DNA from: Eutreptiella sp. 'Long Island Sound 2002'
Lineage: Eukaryota > Euglenozoa > Euglenophyceae > Eutreptiales > Eutreptiaceae
Assembly: GCA_964036045.1 (NCBI GenBank)
Contig: OZ038381.1
Span: 162,134,283-162,198,282 of the forward strand
DNA length: 64,000 nt
Direction: 5' to 3'
The position numbers and the translations under genes were made by a program. Below the pieces are notes generated by a model. It made no database searches. It was not told the DNA's origin and saw only the letters and a list, made by a program, of their open reading frames with translations. Shown here one piece after another: positions 12,401 to 24,951 of the stretch (the first letter of the stretch is position 1; every line of letters begins with the position of its first letter).

Positions 12401-15400
12401 GCGGAAGACAAAATCAGAAGTGGCCCACAAGTGGGCAAATTGGCTACCTCACCCCTGCCGTATCGGGGAGCCCCACCGCTGCAGAGCGGGAAAAAAAACA
12501 GAAGTGGCCCACAAGTGGGCGAAATGGCTACCTCACCCCTGCCGTATCGGGGAGCCCCACCGCTGCAGAGCGGGGGGCAAAATCAGAAGTGGCCCACAAG
12601 TGGGCAAATTGGCTACCTCACCCCTGCCGTATCGGGGAGCCCCACCCCTGCAGAGCGGGGGGCAAAATCAGAAGTGGCCCACAAGTGGGCAAATTGGCTA
12701 CCTCACCCCTGCCGTATAGGGGAGCCCCACCGCTGCAGAGCGGGGGGCAAAATCAGAAGTGGCCCACAAGTGGGCAAATTGGCTACCTCACCCCTGCCAT
12801 ATAGGGGAGCCCCACCGATGCAGAGCGGGGGGCAAAATCAGAAGTGGCCCACAAGTGGGCAAATTGGCTACCTCACCCCTGCCGTATCGGGGAGCCCCAC
12901 CGCTGTAGAGCAGGGGGCAAAATCAGAAGTGGCCCACAAGTGGGCAAATTGGCTACCTCACCCCTGCCGTATCGGGGAGCCCCACCGCTGCAGAGCGGGG
13001 GGCAAAATCAGAAGTGGCCCACAAGTGGGCGAAATGGCTACCCCACCCCTGCCGTATCGGGGAGCCCCACCGCTGCAGAGCGGGGGGCAAAATCAGAAGT
13101 GGCAGACAAGTGGGCAAATTGGCTACCTCACCCCTGCCGTATCGGGGAGCCCCACCGCTGCAGAGCGGAAGACAAAATCAGAAGTGGCCCACAAGTGGGC
13201 AAATTGGCTACCTCACCCCTGCCGTATCGGGGAGCCCCACCGCTGCAGAGCGGGGGACAAAATCAGAAGTGGCCCACAAGTGGGCGAAATGGCTACCTCA
13301 CCCCTGCCGTATCGGGGAGCCCCACCGCTGCAGAGCGGGGGGCAAAATCAGAAGTGGCCCACAAGTGGGCAAATTGGCTACCTCACCCCTGCCGTATCGG
13401 GGAGCCCCACCCCTGCAGAGCGGGGGGCAAAATCAGAAGTGGCCCACAAGTGGGCAAATTGGCTACCTCACCCCTGCCGTATAGGGGAGCCCCACCGCTG
13501 CAGAGCGGGGGGCAAAATCAGAAGTGGCCCACAAGTGGGCAAATTGGCTACCTCACCCCTGCCATATAGGGGAGCCCCACCGATGCAGAGCGGGGGGCAA
13601 AATCAGAAGTGGCCCACAAGTGGGCAAATTGGCTACTTCACCCCTGCCGTATCGGGGAGCCCCACCGCTGTAGAGCAGGGGGCAAAATCAGAAGTGGCCC
13701 ACAAGTGGGCAAATTGGCTACCTCACCCCTGCCGTATCGGGGAGCCCCACCGCTGCAGAGCGGGGGACAAAATCAGAAGTGGCAGACAAGTGGGCAAATT
13801 GGCTACCTCACCACTGCCGTATCGGGGAGCCCCACCGCTGCAGAGCGGGGGGCAAAATCAGAAGTGGCAGACAAGTGGGCAAATTGGCTACCTCACCCCT
13901 GCCGTATCGGGGAGCCCCACCGCTGCAGAGCGGGGGACAAAATCAGAAGTGGCACACAAGTGGGCAAATTGGCTACTTCACCCTTGCCGTATCGGGGAGC
14001 CCCACCGCTGCAGAGCGGGGGGCAAAATCAGAAGTGGCCCACAAGTGGGCGAAATGGCTACCCCACCCCTGCCGTATCGGGGAGCCCCACCGCTGCAGAG
14101 CGGGGGACAAAATCAGAAGTGGCACACAAGTGGGCAAATTGGCTACCTCACCCCTGCTGTATCGGGGAGCCCCACCGCTGCAGAGCGGGGGACAAAATCA
14201 GAAGTGGCCCACAAGTGGGCAAATTGGCTACCTCACCCCTGCCATATAGGGGAGCCCCACCGATGCAGAGCGGGGGGCAAAATCAGAAGTGGCCCACAAG
14301 TGGGCAAATTGGCTACCTCACCCCTGCCATATAGGGGAGCCCCACCGATGCAGAGCGGGGGGCAAAATCAGAAGTGGCCCACAAGTGGGCAAATTGGCTA
14401 CTTCACCCCTGCCGTATCGGGGAGCCCCACCGCTGTAGAGCAGGGGGCAAAATCAGAAGTGGCCGACAAGTGGGCAAATTGGCTACCTCACCCCTGCCGT
14501 ATCGGGGAGCCCCACCGCTGCAGAGCGGGGGGCAAAATCAGAAGTGGCCCACAAGTGGGCGAAATGGCTACCCCACCCCCGCCGTATCGGGGAGCCCCAC
14601 CGCTGCAGAGCGGGGTCAAAATTAGAAGTGGCCCACAAGTGGGCAAATTGGCTACTTCACGCCTGCCGTATCGGGGAGCCCCACCACTGTAGAGCGGGGG
14701 GCAAAATCAGAAGTGGCACACAAGTGGGCAAATTGGCTACCTCACCCCTGCCGTATCGGGGAGCCCCACCGCTGCAGACCGGGGGGCAAAATCAGAAGTG
14801 GCCCACAAGTGGGCAAATTGGCTACCTCACCCCTGCCGTATCGGGGAGCCCCACCGCTGCAGAGCGGGGGGCAAAATCAGAAGTGGCACACAAGTGGGCA
14901 AATTGGCTACCTCACCCCTGCCGTATCGGGGAGCCCCACCGCTGCACAGCGGGGGACGAAATCAGAAGTGGCCCACAAGTGGGCGAAATGGCTACCTCAC
15001 CCCTGCCGTATCGGGGAGCCCCACCGTTGCAGAGCGGGGGGCAAAATCAGAAGTGGCCCACAAGTGGGCAAATTGGCTATCTCCCCCCGCCGTATCGGGG
15101 AGCCCCACCGCTGCAGAGCGGGGTCAAAATTAGAAGTGGCCCACAAGTGGGCAAATTGGCTACTTCACGCCTGCCGTATCGGGGAGCCCCACCGCTGCAG
15201 AGCGGGGGGCAAAATCAGAAGTGGCCCACAAGTGGGCAAATTGGCTACCTCACCCCTGCCGTATCGGGGAGCCCCACCGCTTCAGAGCGGGGGCAAAATC
15301 AGAAGTGGCCCACAAATGGGCGAAATGGCTACCTTATCCCTGCCGTATCGGGGAGCCCCACCGCTGCAGAGCGGGGGGCAAAATCAGAAGTGGCCCACAA

Positions 15401-15809
15401 GTGGGCAAATTGGCTACCTCACCCCTGCCGTATCGGGGATCCCCACCGCTGCAGAGCGGGGGGCAAAATCAGAAGTGGCCCACAAGTGGGCGAAATGGCT
15501 ACCTCACCCCTGCTGTATCGGGGAGCCCCACCGCTGCAGAGCGGGGGACAAAATCAGAAGTGGCCCACAAGTGGGCGAAATGGCTACCTCACCCCTGCCG
15601 TATCGGGGAGCCCCACCGCTGCAGAGCGGGGGGCAAAATCAGAAGTGGCCCACAAGTGGGCAAATTGGCTACCTCACCCCTGCCGTATCGGGGAGCCCCA
15701 CCGCTGCAGAGCGGGGGGCAAAATCAGAAGTGGCCCACAAGTGGGCGAAATGGCTACCCCACCCCTGCCGTATCGGGGAGCCCCACCGCTGCAGAGCGGG
15801 GGGCAAAAT
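9500..15809 (+). repeat. Long-range duplication in satellite A, offset 3,904 bp
   Basis: Variant monomers at about 9500-11990 recur at about 13404-15809. Matching markers include the ccccacccctgcagagc monomer, paired ccatataggggagcc monomers with caccgatgcag, the ggcagacaag monomers, and the short monomer ending gagcggggtcaaaattag. The offset is 3,904 bp up to about 10,990 and 3,819 bp after it, so the left copy has one extra monomer. This block overlaps the source of the 2,035-bp duplication described separately, so at least three related copies are arranged along 9.5-18.1 kb. Confidence 0.7.
12481..12510 (+). repeat. Satellite A monomer with an A8 tract
   Basis: In this monomer the usual ggggggcaaaatcag is replaced by a gggaaaaaaaacag stretch, an isolated change in a short homopolymer. 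It is a private variant in the array and is useful as a landmark for assembly checks. Confidence 0.6.
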
Positions 15810-18075
15810 CAGAAGTGGCCCACAAGTGGGCAAATTGGCTACCTCACCCCTGCCGTATCGGGGAGCCCCACCGCTGCAGAGCGGGGGGCAAAATCAGAAG
15901 TGGCCCACAAGTGGGCGAAATGGCTACCCCACCCCCGCCGTATCGGGGGGCCCCACCGCTGCAGAGCGGGGTCAAAATTAGAAGTGGCCCACAAGTGGGC
16001 AAATTGGCTACCTCACCCCTGCCGTATCGGGGAGCCCCACCGTTGCAGAGCGGGGGGCAAAATCAGAAGTGGCCCACAAGTGGGCAAATTGGCTACCTCA
16101 CCCCTGCCGTATCGGGGAGCCCCACCGCTGCAGAGCGGGGGGCAAAATCAGCAATGGCCCACAAGTGGGCAAATTGGCTACCTCACCCCTGCTGTATCGG
16201 GGAGCCCCACCGCTGCAGAGCGGGGGACAAAATCAGAAGTGGCCCACAAGTGGGCAAATTGGCTACCTCACCCCTGCCATATAGGGGAGCCCCACCGATG
16301 CAGAGCGGGGGGCAAAATCAGAAGTGGCCCACAAGTGGGCAAATTGGCTACCTCACCCCTGCCATATAGGGGAGCCCCACCGATGCAGAGCGGGGGGCAA
16401 AATCAGAAGTGGCCCACAAGTGGGCAAATTGGCTACTTCACCCCTGCCGTATCGGGGAGCCCCACCGCTGTAGAGCAGGGGGCAAAATCAGAAGTGGCCG
16501 ACAAGTGGGCAAATTGGCTACCTCACCCCTGCCGTATCGGGGAGCCCCACCGCTGCAGAGCGGGGGGCAAAATCAGAAGTGGCCCACAAGTGGGCGAAAT
16601 GGCTACCCCACCCCCGCCGTATCGGGGAGCCCCACCGCTGCAGAGCGGGGTCAAAATTAGAAGTGGCCCACAAGTGGGCAAATTGGCTACTTCACGCCTG
16701 CCGTATCGGGGAGCCCCACCACTGTAGAGCGGGGGGCAAAATCAGAAGTGGCACACAAGTGGGCAAATTGGCTACCTCACCCCTGCCGTATCGGGGAGCC
16801 CCACCGCTGCAGACCGGGGGGCAAAATCAGAAGTGGCCCACAAGTGGGCAAATTGGCTACCTCACCCCTGCCGTATCGGGGAGCCCCACCGCTGCAGAGC
16901 GGGGGGCAAAATCAGAAGTGGCACACAAGTGGGCAAATTGGCTACCTCACCCCTGCCGTATCGGGGAGCCCCACCGCTGCACAGCGGGGGACGAAATCAG
17001 AAGTGGCCCACAAGTGGGCGAAATGGCTACCTCACCCCTGCCGTATCGGGGAGCCCCACCGTTGCAGAGCGGGGGGCAAAATCAGAAGTGGCCCACAAGT
17101 GGGCAAATTGGCTATCTCCCCCCGCCGTATCGGGGAGCCCCACCGCTGCAGAGCGGGGTCAAAATTAGAAGTGGCCCACAAGTGGGCAAATTGGCTACTT
17201 CACGCCTGCCGTATCGGGGAGCCCCACCGCTGCAGAGCGGGGGGCAAAATCAGAAGTGGCCCACAAGTGGGCAAATTGGCTACCTCACCCCTGCCGTATC
17301 GGGGAGCCCCACCGCTTCAGAGCGGGGGCAAAATCAGAAGTGGCCCACAAATGGGCGAAATGGCTACCTTATCCCTGCCGTATCGGGGAGCCCCACCGCT
17401 GCAGAGCGGGGGGCAAAATCAGAAGTGGCCCACAAGTGGGCAAATTGGCTACCTCACCCCTGCCGTATCGGGGATCCCCACCGCTGCAGAGCGGGGGGCA
17501 AAATCAGAAGTGGCCCACAAGTGGGCGAAATGGCTACCTCACCCCTGCTGTATCGGGGAGCCCCACCGCTGCAGAGCGGGGGACAAAATCAGAAGTGGCC
17601 CACAAGTGGGCGAAATGGCTACCTCACCCCTGCCGTATCGGGGAGCCCCACCGCTGCAGAGCGGGGGGCAAAATCAGAAGTGGCCCACAAGTGGGCAAAT
17701 TGGCTACCTCACCCCTGCCGTATCGGGGAGCCCCACCGCTGCAGAGCGGGGGGCAAAATCAGAAGTGGCCCACAAGTGGGCGAAATGGCTACCCCACCCC
17801 TGCCGTATCGGGGAGCCCCACCGCTGCAGAGCGGGGGGCAAAATCAGAAGTGGCCCACAAGTGGGCAAATTGGCTACCTCACCCCTGCCGTATCGGGGAG
17901 CCCCACCGCTGCAGAGCGGGGGGCAAAATCAGAAGTGGCCCACAAGTGGGCGAAATGGCTACCCCACCCCCGCCGTATCGGGGGGCCCCACCGCTGCAGA
18001 GCGGGGTCAAAATTAGAAGTGGCCCACAAGTGGGCAAATTGGCTACCTCACCCCTGCCGTATCGGGGAGCCCCAC
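14160..18075 (+). repeat. Higher-order repeat in satellite A, two copies offset 2,035 bp
   Basis: About 1.88 kb starting near 14160 recurs near 16195 with an offset of exactly 2,035 bp (24 monomers less five bases). The order of variants is the same throughout: the cccccgccgtatcgggg monomer, the short monomer gcggggtcaaaattag, the ccactgtagagc monomer, the gcagaccgggg monomer, gcacagcgggggacgaaatc, the tatctccccccgccg monomer and the gcgggggcaaaatc monomer. The two copies look nearly identical by eye, so this appears to be the youngest amplification in the array. Similarity fades at about 16040 and 18075, where different monomers follow. Confidence 0.75.
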
Positions 18076-21000
18076 CGTTGCACAGCGGGGGGCAAAATCA
18101 GAAGTGGCCCACAAGTGGGCAAATTGGCTACCTCACCCCTGCCGTATCGGGGAGCCCCACCGCTGCAGAGCGGGGGACAAAATCAGAAGTGGCCCACAAG
18201 TGGGCAAATTGGCTACCTCACCCCTGCCGTATCGGGGAGCCCCACCGCTGCAGAGCGGAAGACAAAATCAGAAGTGGCCCACAAGTGGGCAAATTGGCTA
18301 CCTCACCCCTGCCGTATCGGGGAGCCCCACCGCTGCAGAGCGGGGGACAAAATCAGAAGTGGCCCACAAGTGGGCGAAATGGCTACCTCACCCCTGCCGT
18401 ATCGGGGAGCCCCACCGCTGCAGAGCGGGGGGCAAAATCAGAAGTGGCCCACAAGTGGGCAAATTGGCTATCTCCCCCCGCCGTATCGGGGAGCCCCACC
18501 GCTGCAGAGCGGGGTCAAAATTAGAAGTGGCCCACAAGTGGGCAAATTGGCTACTTCACGCCTGCCGTATCGGGGAGCCCCACCGCTGCAGAGCGGGGGG
18601 CAAAATCAGAAGTGGCCCACAAGTGGGCAAATTGGCTACCTCACCCCTGCCGTATCGGGGAGCCCCACCGCTTCAGAGCGGGGGCAAAATCAGAAGTGGC
18701 CCACAAATGGGCGAAATGGCTACCTTATCCCTGCCGTATCGGGGAGCCCCACCGGTGGAGAGCGGGGGGCAAAATCAGAAGTGGCCCACAAGTGGGCAAA
18801 TTGGCTACCTCACACCTGCCGTATCGGGGAGCCCCACCGCTGTAGAGCGGGGGGCAAAATCAGAAGTGGCCCACAAGTGGGCGAAATGGCTACCTCACCC
18901 CTGCTGTATCGGGGAGCCCCACCGCTTCAGAGCGGGGGCAAAATCAGAAGTGGCCCACAAGTGGGCGAAATGGCTACCTCACCCCTGCCGTATCGGGGAG
19001 CCCCACCGCTGCAGAGCGGGGGGCAAAATCAGAAGTGGCCCACAAGTGGGCAAATTGGCTACCTCACCCCTGCCGTGTCGGGGAGCCCCACCGCTGCAGA
19101 GCGGGGGGCAAAATCAGAAGTGGCCCACAAGTGGGCGAAATGGCTACCTCACACCTGCCGTATCGGGGAGCCCCACCGCTGCAGAGCGGGGGACAAAATC
19201 AGAAGTGGCACACAAGTGGGCAAATTGGCTACCTCACCCCTGCTGTATCGGGGAGCCCCACCGCTGCAGAGCGGGGGGCAAAATCAGAAGTGGCACACAA
19301 GTGGGCAAATTGGCTACCTGACCCCTGCCGTATCGGGGAGCCCCACCGCTGCAGAGCGGGGGACAAAATCAGAAGTGGCCCACAAGTGGGCAAATTGGCT
19401 ACCTCACCCCTGCCGTATCGCGGTGCCCCACCGCTGCAGAGCGGGGGGCAAAATCAGAAGTGGCCCACAAGTGGGTGAAATGGCTACCCCACCCCTGCCG
19501 TATCGGGGAGCCCCACCGCTGCAGAGCGGGGTCAAAATTAGAAGTGGCCCACAAGTGGGCGAAATGGCTACCTCACCCCTGCCGTATCGGGGAGCCCCAC
19601 CGCTTCAGAGCGGGGGCAAAATCAGAAGTGGCCCACAAATGGGCGAAATGGCTACCTTATCCCTGCCGTATCGGGGAGCCCCACCGCTGCAGAGCGGGGG
19701 GCAAAATCAGAAGTGGCCGACAAGTGGGTGAAATGGCTACCTCACCCCTGCTGTATCGGGGAGCCCCACCGCTTCAGAGCGGGGGACAAAATCAGAAGTG
19801 GCCCACAAGTGGGTGAAATGGCTACCTCACCCCTGCCGTATCAGGGAGCCCCACCGCTGCAGAGCGGGGGGCAAAATCAGAAGTGGCACACAAGTGGGCA
19901 AATTGGCTACCTCACCCTTGCCGTATCGGGGAGCCCCAACGCTGCAGAGCGGGGGACAAAATCAGAAGTGGCCCACAAGTGGGCGAAATGGCTACCTCAC
20001 CCCTGCCGTATCGGGGAGCCCCACCGCTTCAGAGCGGGGGGCAAAATCAGAAGTGGCCCACAAGTGGGCAAATTGGCTACCTCACCCCTGCCGTATCGGG
20101 GAGCCCCACCGCTTCAGAGCGGGGGGCAAAATCAGAAGTGGCCCACAAGTGGGCGAAATGGCTACCTCACCCCTGCCGTATCGGGGAGCCCCACCGCTGC
20201 AGAGCGGGGGACAAAATCAGAAGTGGCCCAAAAGTGGGTGAAATGGCTACCTCACCCCTGCCGTATCAGGGAGCCCCACCGCTGCAGAGCGGGGGGCAAA
20301 ATCAGAAGTGGCACACAAGTGGGCAAATTGGCTACCTCAGCCTTGCCGTATCGGGGAGCCCCACCGCTGCAGAGCGGGGGACAAAATCAGAAGTGGCCCA
20401 CAAGTGGGCGAAATGGCTACCTCACCCCTGCCGTATAGGGGAGCCCCACCGCTTCAGAGCGGGGGGCAAAATCAGAAGTGGCCCACAAGTGGGCAAATTG
20501 GCTACCTCACCCCTGCCGTATCGGGGAGCCCCACCGCTGTAGAGCGGGGGGCAAAATCAGAAGTGGCCCACAAGTGGGCGAAATGGCTACCTCACCCCTG
20601 CCGTATCGGGGGGCCCCACCGCTTCAGAGCGGGGGGCAAAATCAGAAGTGGCCCACAAGTGGGCAAATTGGCTACCTCACCCCTGCCGTATCGGGGAGCC
20701 CCACCGCTTCAGAGCGGGGGGCAAAATCAGAAGTGGCCCACAAATGGGCGAAGTGGCTACCTTATCCCTGCCGTATCGGGGAGCCCCACCGCTTCAGAGC
20801 GGGGGGCAAAATCAGAAGTGGCCCACAAGTGGGCAAATTGGCTACCTCACCCTTGCCGTATCGGGGAGCCCCACCGCTGCAGAGCGGGGGACAAAATCAG
20901 AAGTGGCCCACAAGTGGGCTAAATGGCTACCTCACCCCTGCCGTATCGGGGAGCCCCACCGCTTCAGAGCGGGGGGCAAAATCAGAAGTGGCCCACAAGT

Positions 21001-21278
21001 GGGCAAATTGGCTACCTCACCCCTGCCGTATCGGGGAGCCCCACCGCTTCAGAGCGGGGGGCAAAATCAGAAGTGGCCCACAAATGGGCGAAATGGCTAC
21101 CTTATCCCTGCCGTATCGGGGAGCCCCACCGCTTCATAGAGGGGGGCAAAATCAGAAGTGGCCCACAAGTGGGCAAATTGGCTACCTCACACCTGCCGTA
21201 TCGGGGATCCCCACCGCTGCAGAGCGGGGGGCAAAATCAAAAGTGGCCCACAAGTGGGCAAATTGGCTACCTCACCCC

Positions 21279-21307
21279 TGCCGTGGGCGAAATGGCTACC
21301 TCAACCC
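21279..21307 (+). repeat. 29-bp deletion remnant of a satellite A monomer
   Basis: The distance between successive ctgccg boxes here is 29 bp instead of 85. The sequence runs from ctgccg straight into tgggcgaaatggctac, which skips 56 bp of the monomer. The next monomer is also unusual (gccaggggtgaaattag near 21338-21354). This looks like an internal deletion caused by mispairing between the two halves of the monomer. Confidence 0.7.
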
Positions 21308-24300
21308 TGCCGTATCGGGGAGCCCCACCGCTGCACAGCCAGGGGTGAAATTAGAAGTGGCCCACAAGTGGGCAAATTGGCTACCTCACCCCTGCCGTAT
21401 CGGGGAGCCCCACCGCTGTAGAGCGGGGGGCAAAATCAGAAGTGGCCCACAAGTGGGCAAATTGGCTAACTCACCCTTGCCGTATCGGGGAGCCGCACCG
21501 TTGCAGAGCGGGGGGCAAAATCAGAAGTGGCCCACAAGTGGGCAAATTGGGTACCTCACCCCTGCCGTATCGGGGAGCCCCACCGCTGCAGAGCGGGGGA
21601 CAAAATCAGAAGTGGCCCACAAGTGGGCAAATTGGCTACCTCACCCCTGCCGTATCGGGGATCCCCACCGCTGCAGAGCGGGGGGCAAAATCAGAAGTGG
21701 CCCACAAGTGGGCAAATTGGCTACCTCACCCCTGCCGTATCGGGGAGCCCCACCGCTGTAGAGCGGGGGGCAAAATCAGAAGTGGCCCACAAGTGGGCAA
21801 ATTGGCTACCTCACCCCTGCCGTATCGGGAATCCCCACCGCTGCAGAGCGGAAGACAAAATCAGAAGTGGCCCACAAGTGGGCAAGTTGGCTACCTCACC
21901 CCTGCCGTATCGGGGAGCCCCACCGCTTCAGAGCGGGGGGCAAAATCAGAAGTGGCCCACAAATGGGCGAAATGGCTACCTTATCCGTGCCGTATCGGGG
22001 ATCCCCACCGCTGCAGAGCGGGGGGCAAAATCAGAAGTGGCCCAGAAGTGGGCAAATTGGCTACCTCACCCCTGCCGTATCGGGGAGCCCCACCGCTGCA
22101 GAGCGGGGGGCAAACTCAGAAGTGGCCCACAAGTGGGCAAATTGGCTACCTCACCCCTGCCGTATCGGGGAGCCCCACCGCTGCAGAGCGGGGGGCAAAA
22201 TCAGAAGTGGCCCACAAGTGGGCGAAATGGCTACCTCACCCCTGCCGTATCGGGGAGTCCCAGCGCTTCAGAGCGGGGGGCAAAATCAGAAGTGGCCCAC
22301 AAGTGGGCAAATTGGCTACCTCACCCCTGCCGTGTCGGGGAGCCCCACCGCTGCAGAGCGGGGGGCAAAATCAGAAGTGGCCCACAAGTGGGCAAATTGG
22401 CTACCTCACCCCTGCCGTATCGGGGAGCCCCACCGTTGCAGAGCGAGGGGCAAAATCAGAAGTGGCCCACAAGTGGGCAAATTGGCTACCTCACCCCTGC
22501 CGTATCGGGGAGCCCCACCGCTGCAGAGCGGGGGGCAAAATCAGAAGTGGCCCACAAGTGGGCAAATTGGCTACCTCACCCCTGCCGTATCGGGGAGCCC
22601 CACCGCTGCAGAGCGGGGGACAAAATCAGAAGTGGCCCACAAGTGGGCAAATTGGCTACCTCACCCCTGCCGTATCGGGGAGCCCCACCGCTGCAGAGCG
22701 GGGGGCAAACTCAGAAGTGGCCCACAAGTGGGCAAATTGGCTACCTCACCCCTGCCGTATCGGGGAGCCCCACCGCTGCAGAGCGGGGGGCAAAATCAGA
22801 AGTGGCCCACAAGTGGGCGAAATGGCTACCTCACCCCTGCCGTATCGGGGAGTCCCAGCGCTTCAGAGCGGGGGGCAAAATCAGAAGTGGCCCACAAGTG
22901 GGCAAATTGGCTACCTCACCCCTGCCGTGTCGGGGAGCCCCACCGCTGCAGAGCGGGGGGCAAAATCAGAAGTGGCCCACAAGTGGGCAAATTGGCTACC
23001 TCACCCCTGCCGTATCGGGGAGCCCCACCGTTGCAGAGCGAGGGGCAAAATCAGAAGTGGCCCACAAGTGGGCAAATTGGCTACCTCACCCCTGCCGTAT
23101 CGGGGAGCCCCACCGCTGCAGAGCGGGGGGCAAAATCAGAAGTGGCCCACAAGTGGGCAAATTGGCTACCTCACCCCTGCCGTATCGGGGAGCCCCACCG
23201 CTGCAGAGCGGGGGACAAAATCAGAAGTGGCCCACAAGTGGGCAAACTGGCTACCTCACCCGTGCCGTATCGGGGATCCCCACCGCTGCAGAGCGGGGGG
23301 CAAAATCAGAAGTGGCCCACAAGTGGGCAAATTGGCTACCTCACCCCTGCCGTATCGGGGAGCCCCACCGCTGCAGAGCGGGGGACAAAATCAGAAGTGG
23401 CCCACAAGTGGGCAAACTGGCTACCTCACCCCTGCCGTATCGGGGAGCCCCACCGCTGCAGAGCAGGGGGCAAAATCAGAAGTGGCCCACAAGTGGGCAA
23501 ATTGGCTACCTCACGCCTGCCGTATCGGGGAGCCCCACCGCTGCAGAGCGGGGGGCAAAATCAGAAGTGGCCCACAAGTGGGCGAAATGGCTACCTCACC
23601 CCTGCCGTATCGGGGAGTCCCAGCGCTTCAGAGCGGGGGGCAAACTCAGAAGTGGCCCACAAGTGGGCAAATTGGCTACCTCACCCCTGCCGTATCGGGG
23701 AGCCCCACCGCTGCAGAGCGGGGGGCAAAATCAGAAGTGGCCCACAAGTGGGCGAAATGGCTAACTCACCCCTGCCGTATCGGGGAGTCCCAGCGCTTCA
23801 GAGCGGGGGGCAAAATCAGAAGTGGCCCACAAGTGGGCAAATTGGCTACCTCACCCCTGCCGTGTCGGGGAGCCCCACCGCTGCAGAGCGGGGGGCAAAA
23901 TCAGAAGTGGCCCACAAGTGGGCAAATTGGCTACCTCACCCCTGCCGTATCGGGGAGCCCCACCGTTGCAGAGCGAGGGGCAAAATCAGAAGTGGCCCAC
24001 AAGTGGGCAAATTGGCTACCTCACCCCTGCCGTATCGGGGAGCCCCACCGCTGCAGAGCGGGGGGCAAAATCAGAAGTGGCCCACAAGTGGGCAAATTGG
24101 CTACCTCACCCCTGCCGTATCGGGGAGCCCCACCGCTGCAGAGCGGGGGACAAAATCAGAAGTGGCCCACAAGTGGGCAAACTGGCTACCTCACCCGTGC
24201 CGTATCGGGGATCCCCACCGCTGCAGAGCGGGGGGCAAAATCAGAAGTGGCCCACAAGTGGGCAAATTGGCTACCTCACCCCTGCCGTATCGGGGAGCCC

Positions 24301-24616
24301 CACCGCTGCAGAGCGGGGGACAAAATCAGAAGTGGCCCACAAGTGGGCAAACTGGCTACCTCACCCCTGCCGTATCGGGGAGCCCCACCGCTGCAGAGCA
24401 GGGGGCAAAATCAGAAGTGGCCCACAAGTGGGCAAATTGGCTACCTCACGCCTGCCGTATCGGGGATCCCCACCGCTGCAGAGCGGAAGACAAAATCAGA
24501 AGTGGCCCACAAGTGGGCAAATTGGCTACCTCACCCCTGCCGTATCGGGGAGTCCCACCGCTGCAGAGCGGGGGGCAAAATCAGAAGTGGCCCACAAGTG
24601 GGCAAATTGGCTACCT

Positions 24617-24951
24617 GGTGGGCTGCAGTGGACTCAATGACGGCTCTACTGGTTGTGGGGGATGTATATGTGTCGTCCCACTGGGGTGGGGGAAAAAAGG
24701 TTTGCGCGGGAGGGGGTGCATTGAGCCCCTTTCCTAGACCCCCCCCCCCTTCAGGGCTCGAAGGTCGGGAGGCCTAAAAAGTAGCCTGCACAACCCAAAA
24801 AAGGACCGTTCAATGATTAAAACTGATTTCCAGCACTTCCCTGCCCCCCACCAACAGTGGTGGTACTTGTGTCCGGTCAATTCCGGCTACATCCCATAGC
24901 ACAAAAAAAAAGGATGCAGCGCCCCACCTTGGCCTCCTGTTGGCACTACAC
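24617..24951. other. Left part of the unique island, no gene seen
   Basis: Satellite A stops at 24616 and does not resume. This stretch contains the left inverted repeat (24683-24766), a long C tract (24739-24749), and the region downstream of the PHD gene's stop codon, which probably holds its 3' untranslated region. It includes an A9 run (+ strand, about 24902-24910). I see no convincing reading frame, RNA gene or clear polyadenylation signal. Confidence 0.6.
24683..24766 (+). repeat. Left inverted repeat flanking the PHD island
   Basis: The outer 28 bp (24683-24710) matches the reverse complement of 26415-26442 at 26 of 28 positions, including an unbroken shared core of ggggaaaaaaggtttgcgcggg split around the G tract. 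The inner end, ggctcgaaggtc (24755-24766), matches the reverse complement of 26351-26362 exactly. Between these, both ends carry gagcccctttcc followed by a long C tract, but they differ in length (84 versus 92 bp). Together the two ends enclose about 1.6 kb containing the PHD gene and its upstream region. They could be the ends of a mobile element or the scar of a rearrangement. Confidence 0.65.

Larger units (their letters stand above)
1..24616 (+). repeat. Satellite A: 85-bp tandem array
   Basis: The whole segment is a head-to-tail array of an 85-bp monomer, about 290 copies, running off the left edge of the window. Each monomer carries, in order, caaaatcagaag, the dyad gcccacaagtgggc, attggctacctcacccctgc, cgtatcggggagcccc and ccgctgcagagcgg. 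Most copies differ from the consensus by a few substitutions; a minority are 1-5 bp shorter. Recurrent variants include gcgaaatgg for gcaaattgg, gaagac for ggggc, cagcgattc for caccgctgc, and cacgcctgc for cacccctgc. The array ends inside a monomer after ctacct. The consensus plus strand has no stop codon in any frame, and 85 is not a multiple of three, so long overlapping open frames with an 85-residue period arise in all three plus frames; I do not regard these as genes. Confidence 0.97.

Noticed and set aside
1-24616. CRISPR-like array
   Set aside because: The repeats are contiguous, with no unique spacers between them, and the context is eukaryotic.
1-24777. Many plus-strand open frames of 60-1,111 codons across satellite A, some looking like repetitive proteins with an 85-residue period
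   Set aside because: They are the three frames of one 85-bp satellite that lacks stops; the frames overlap each other everywhere, no start is conserved, and no domain is present.
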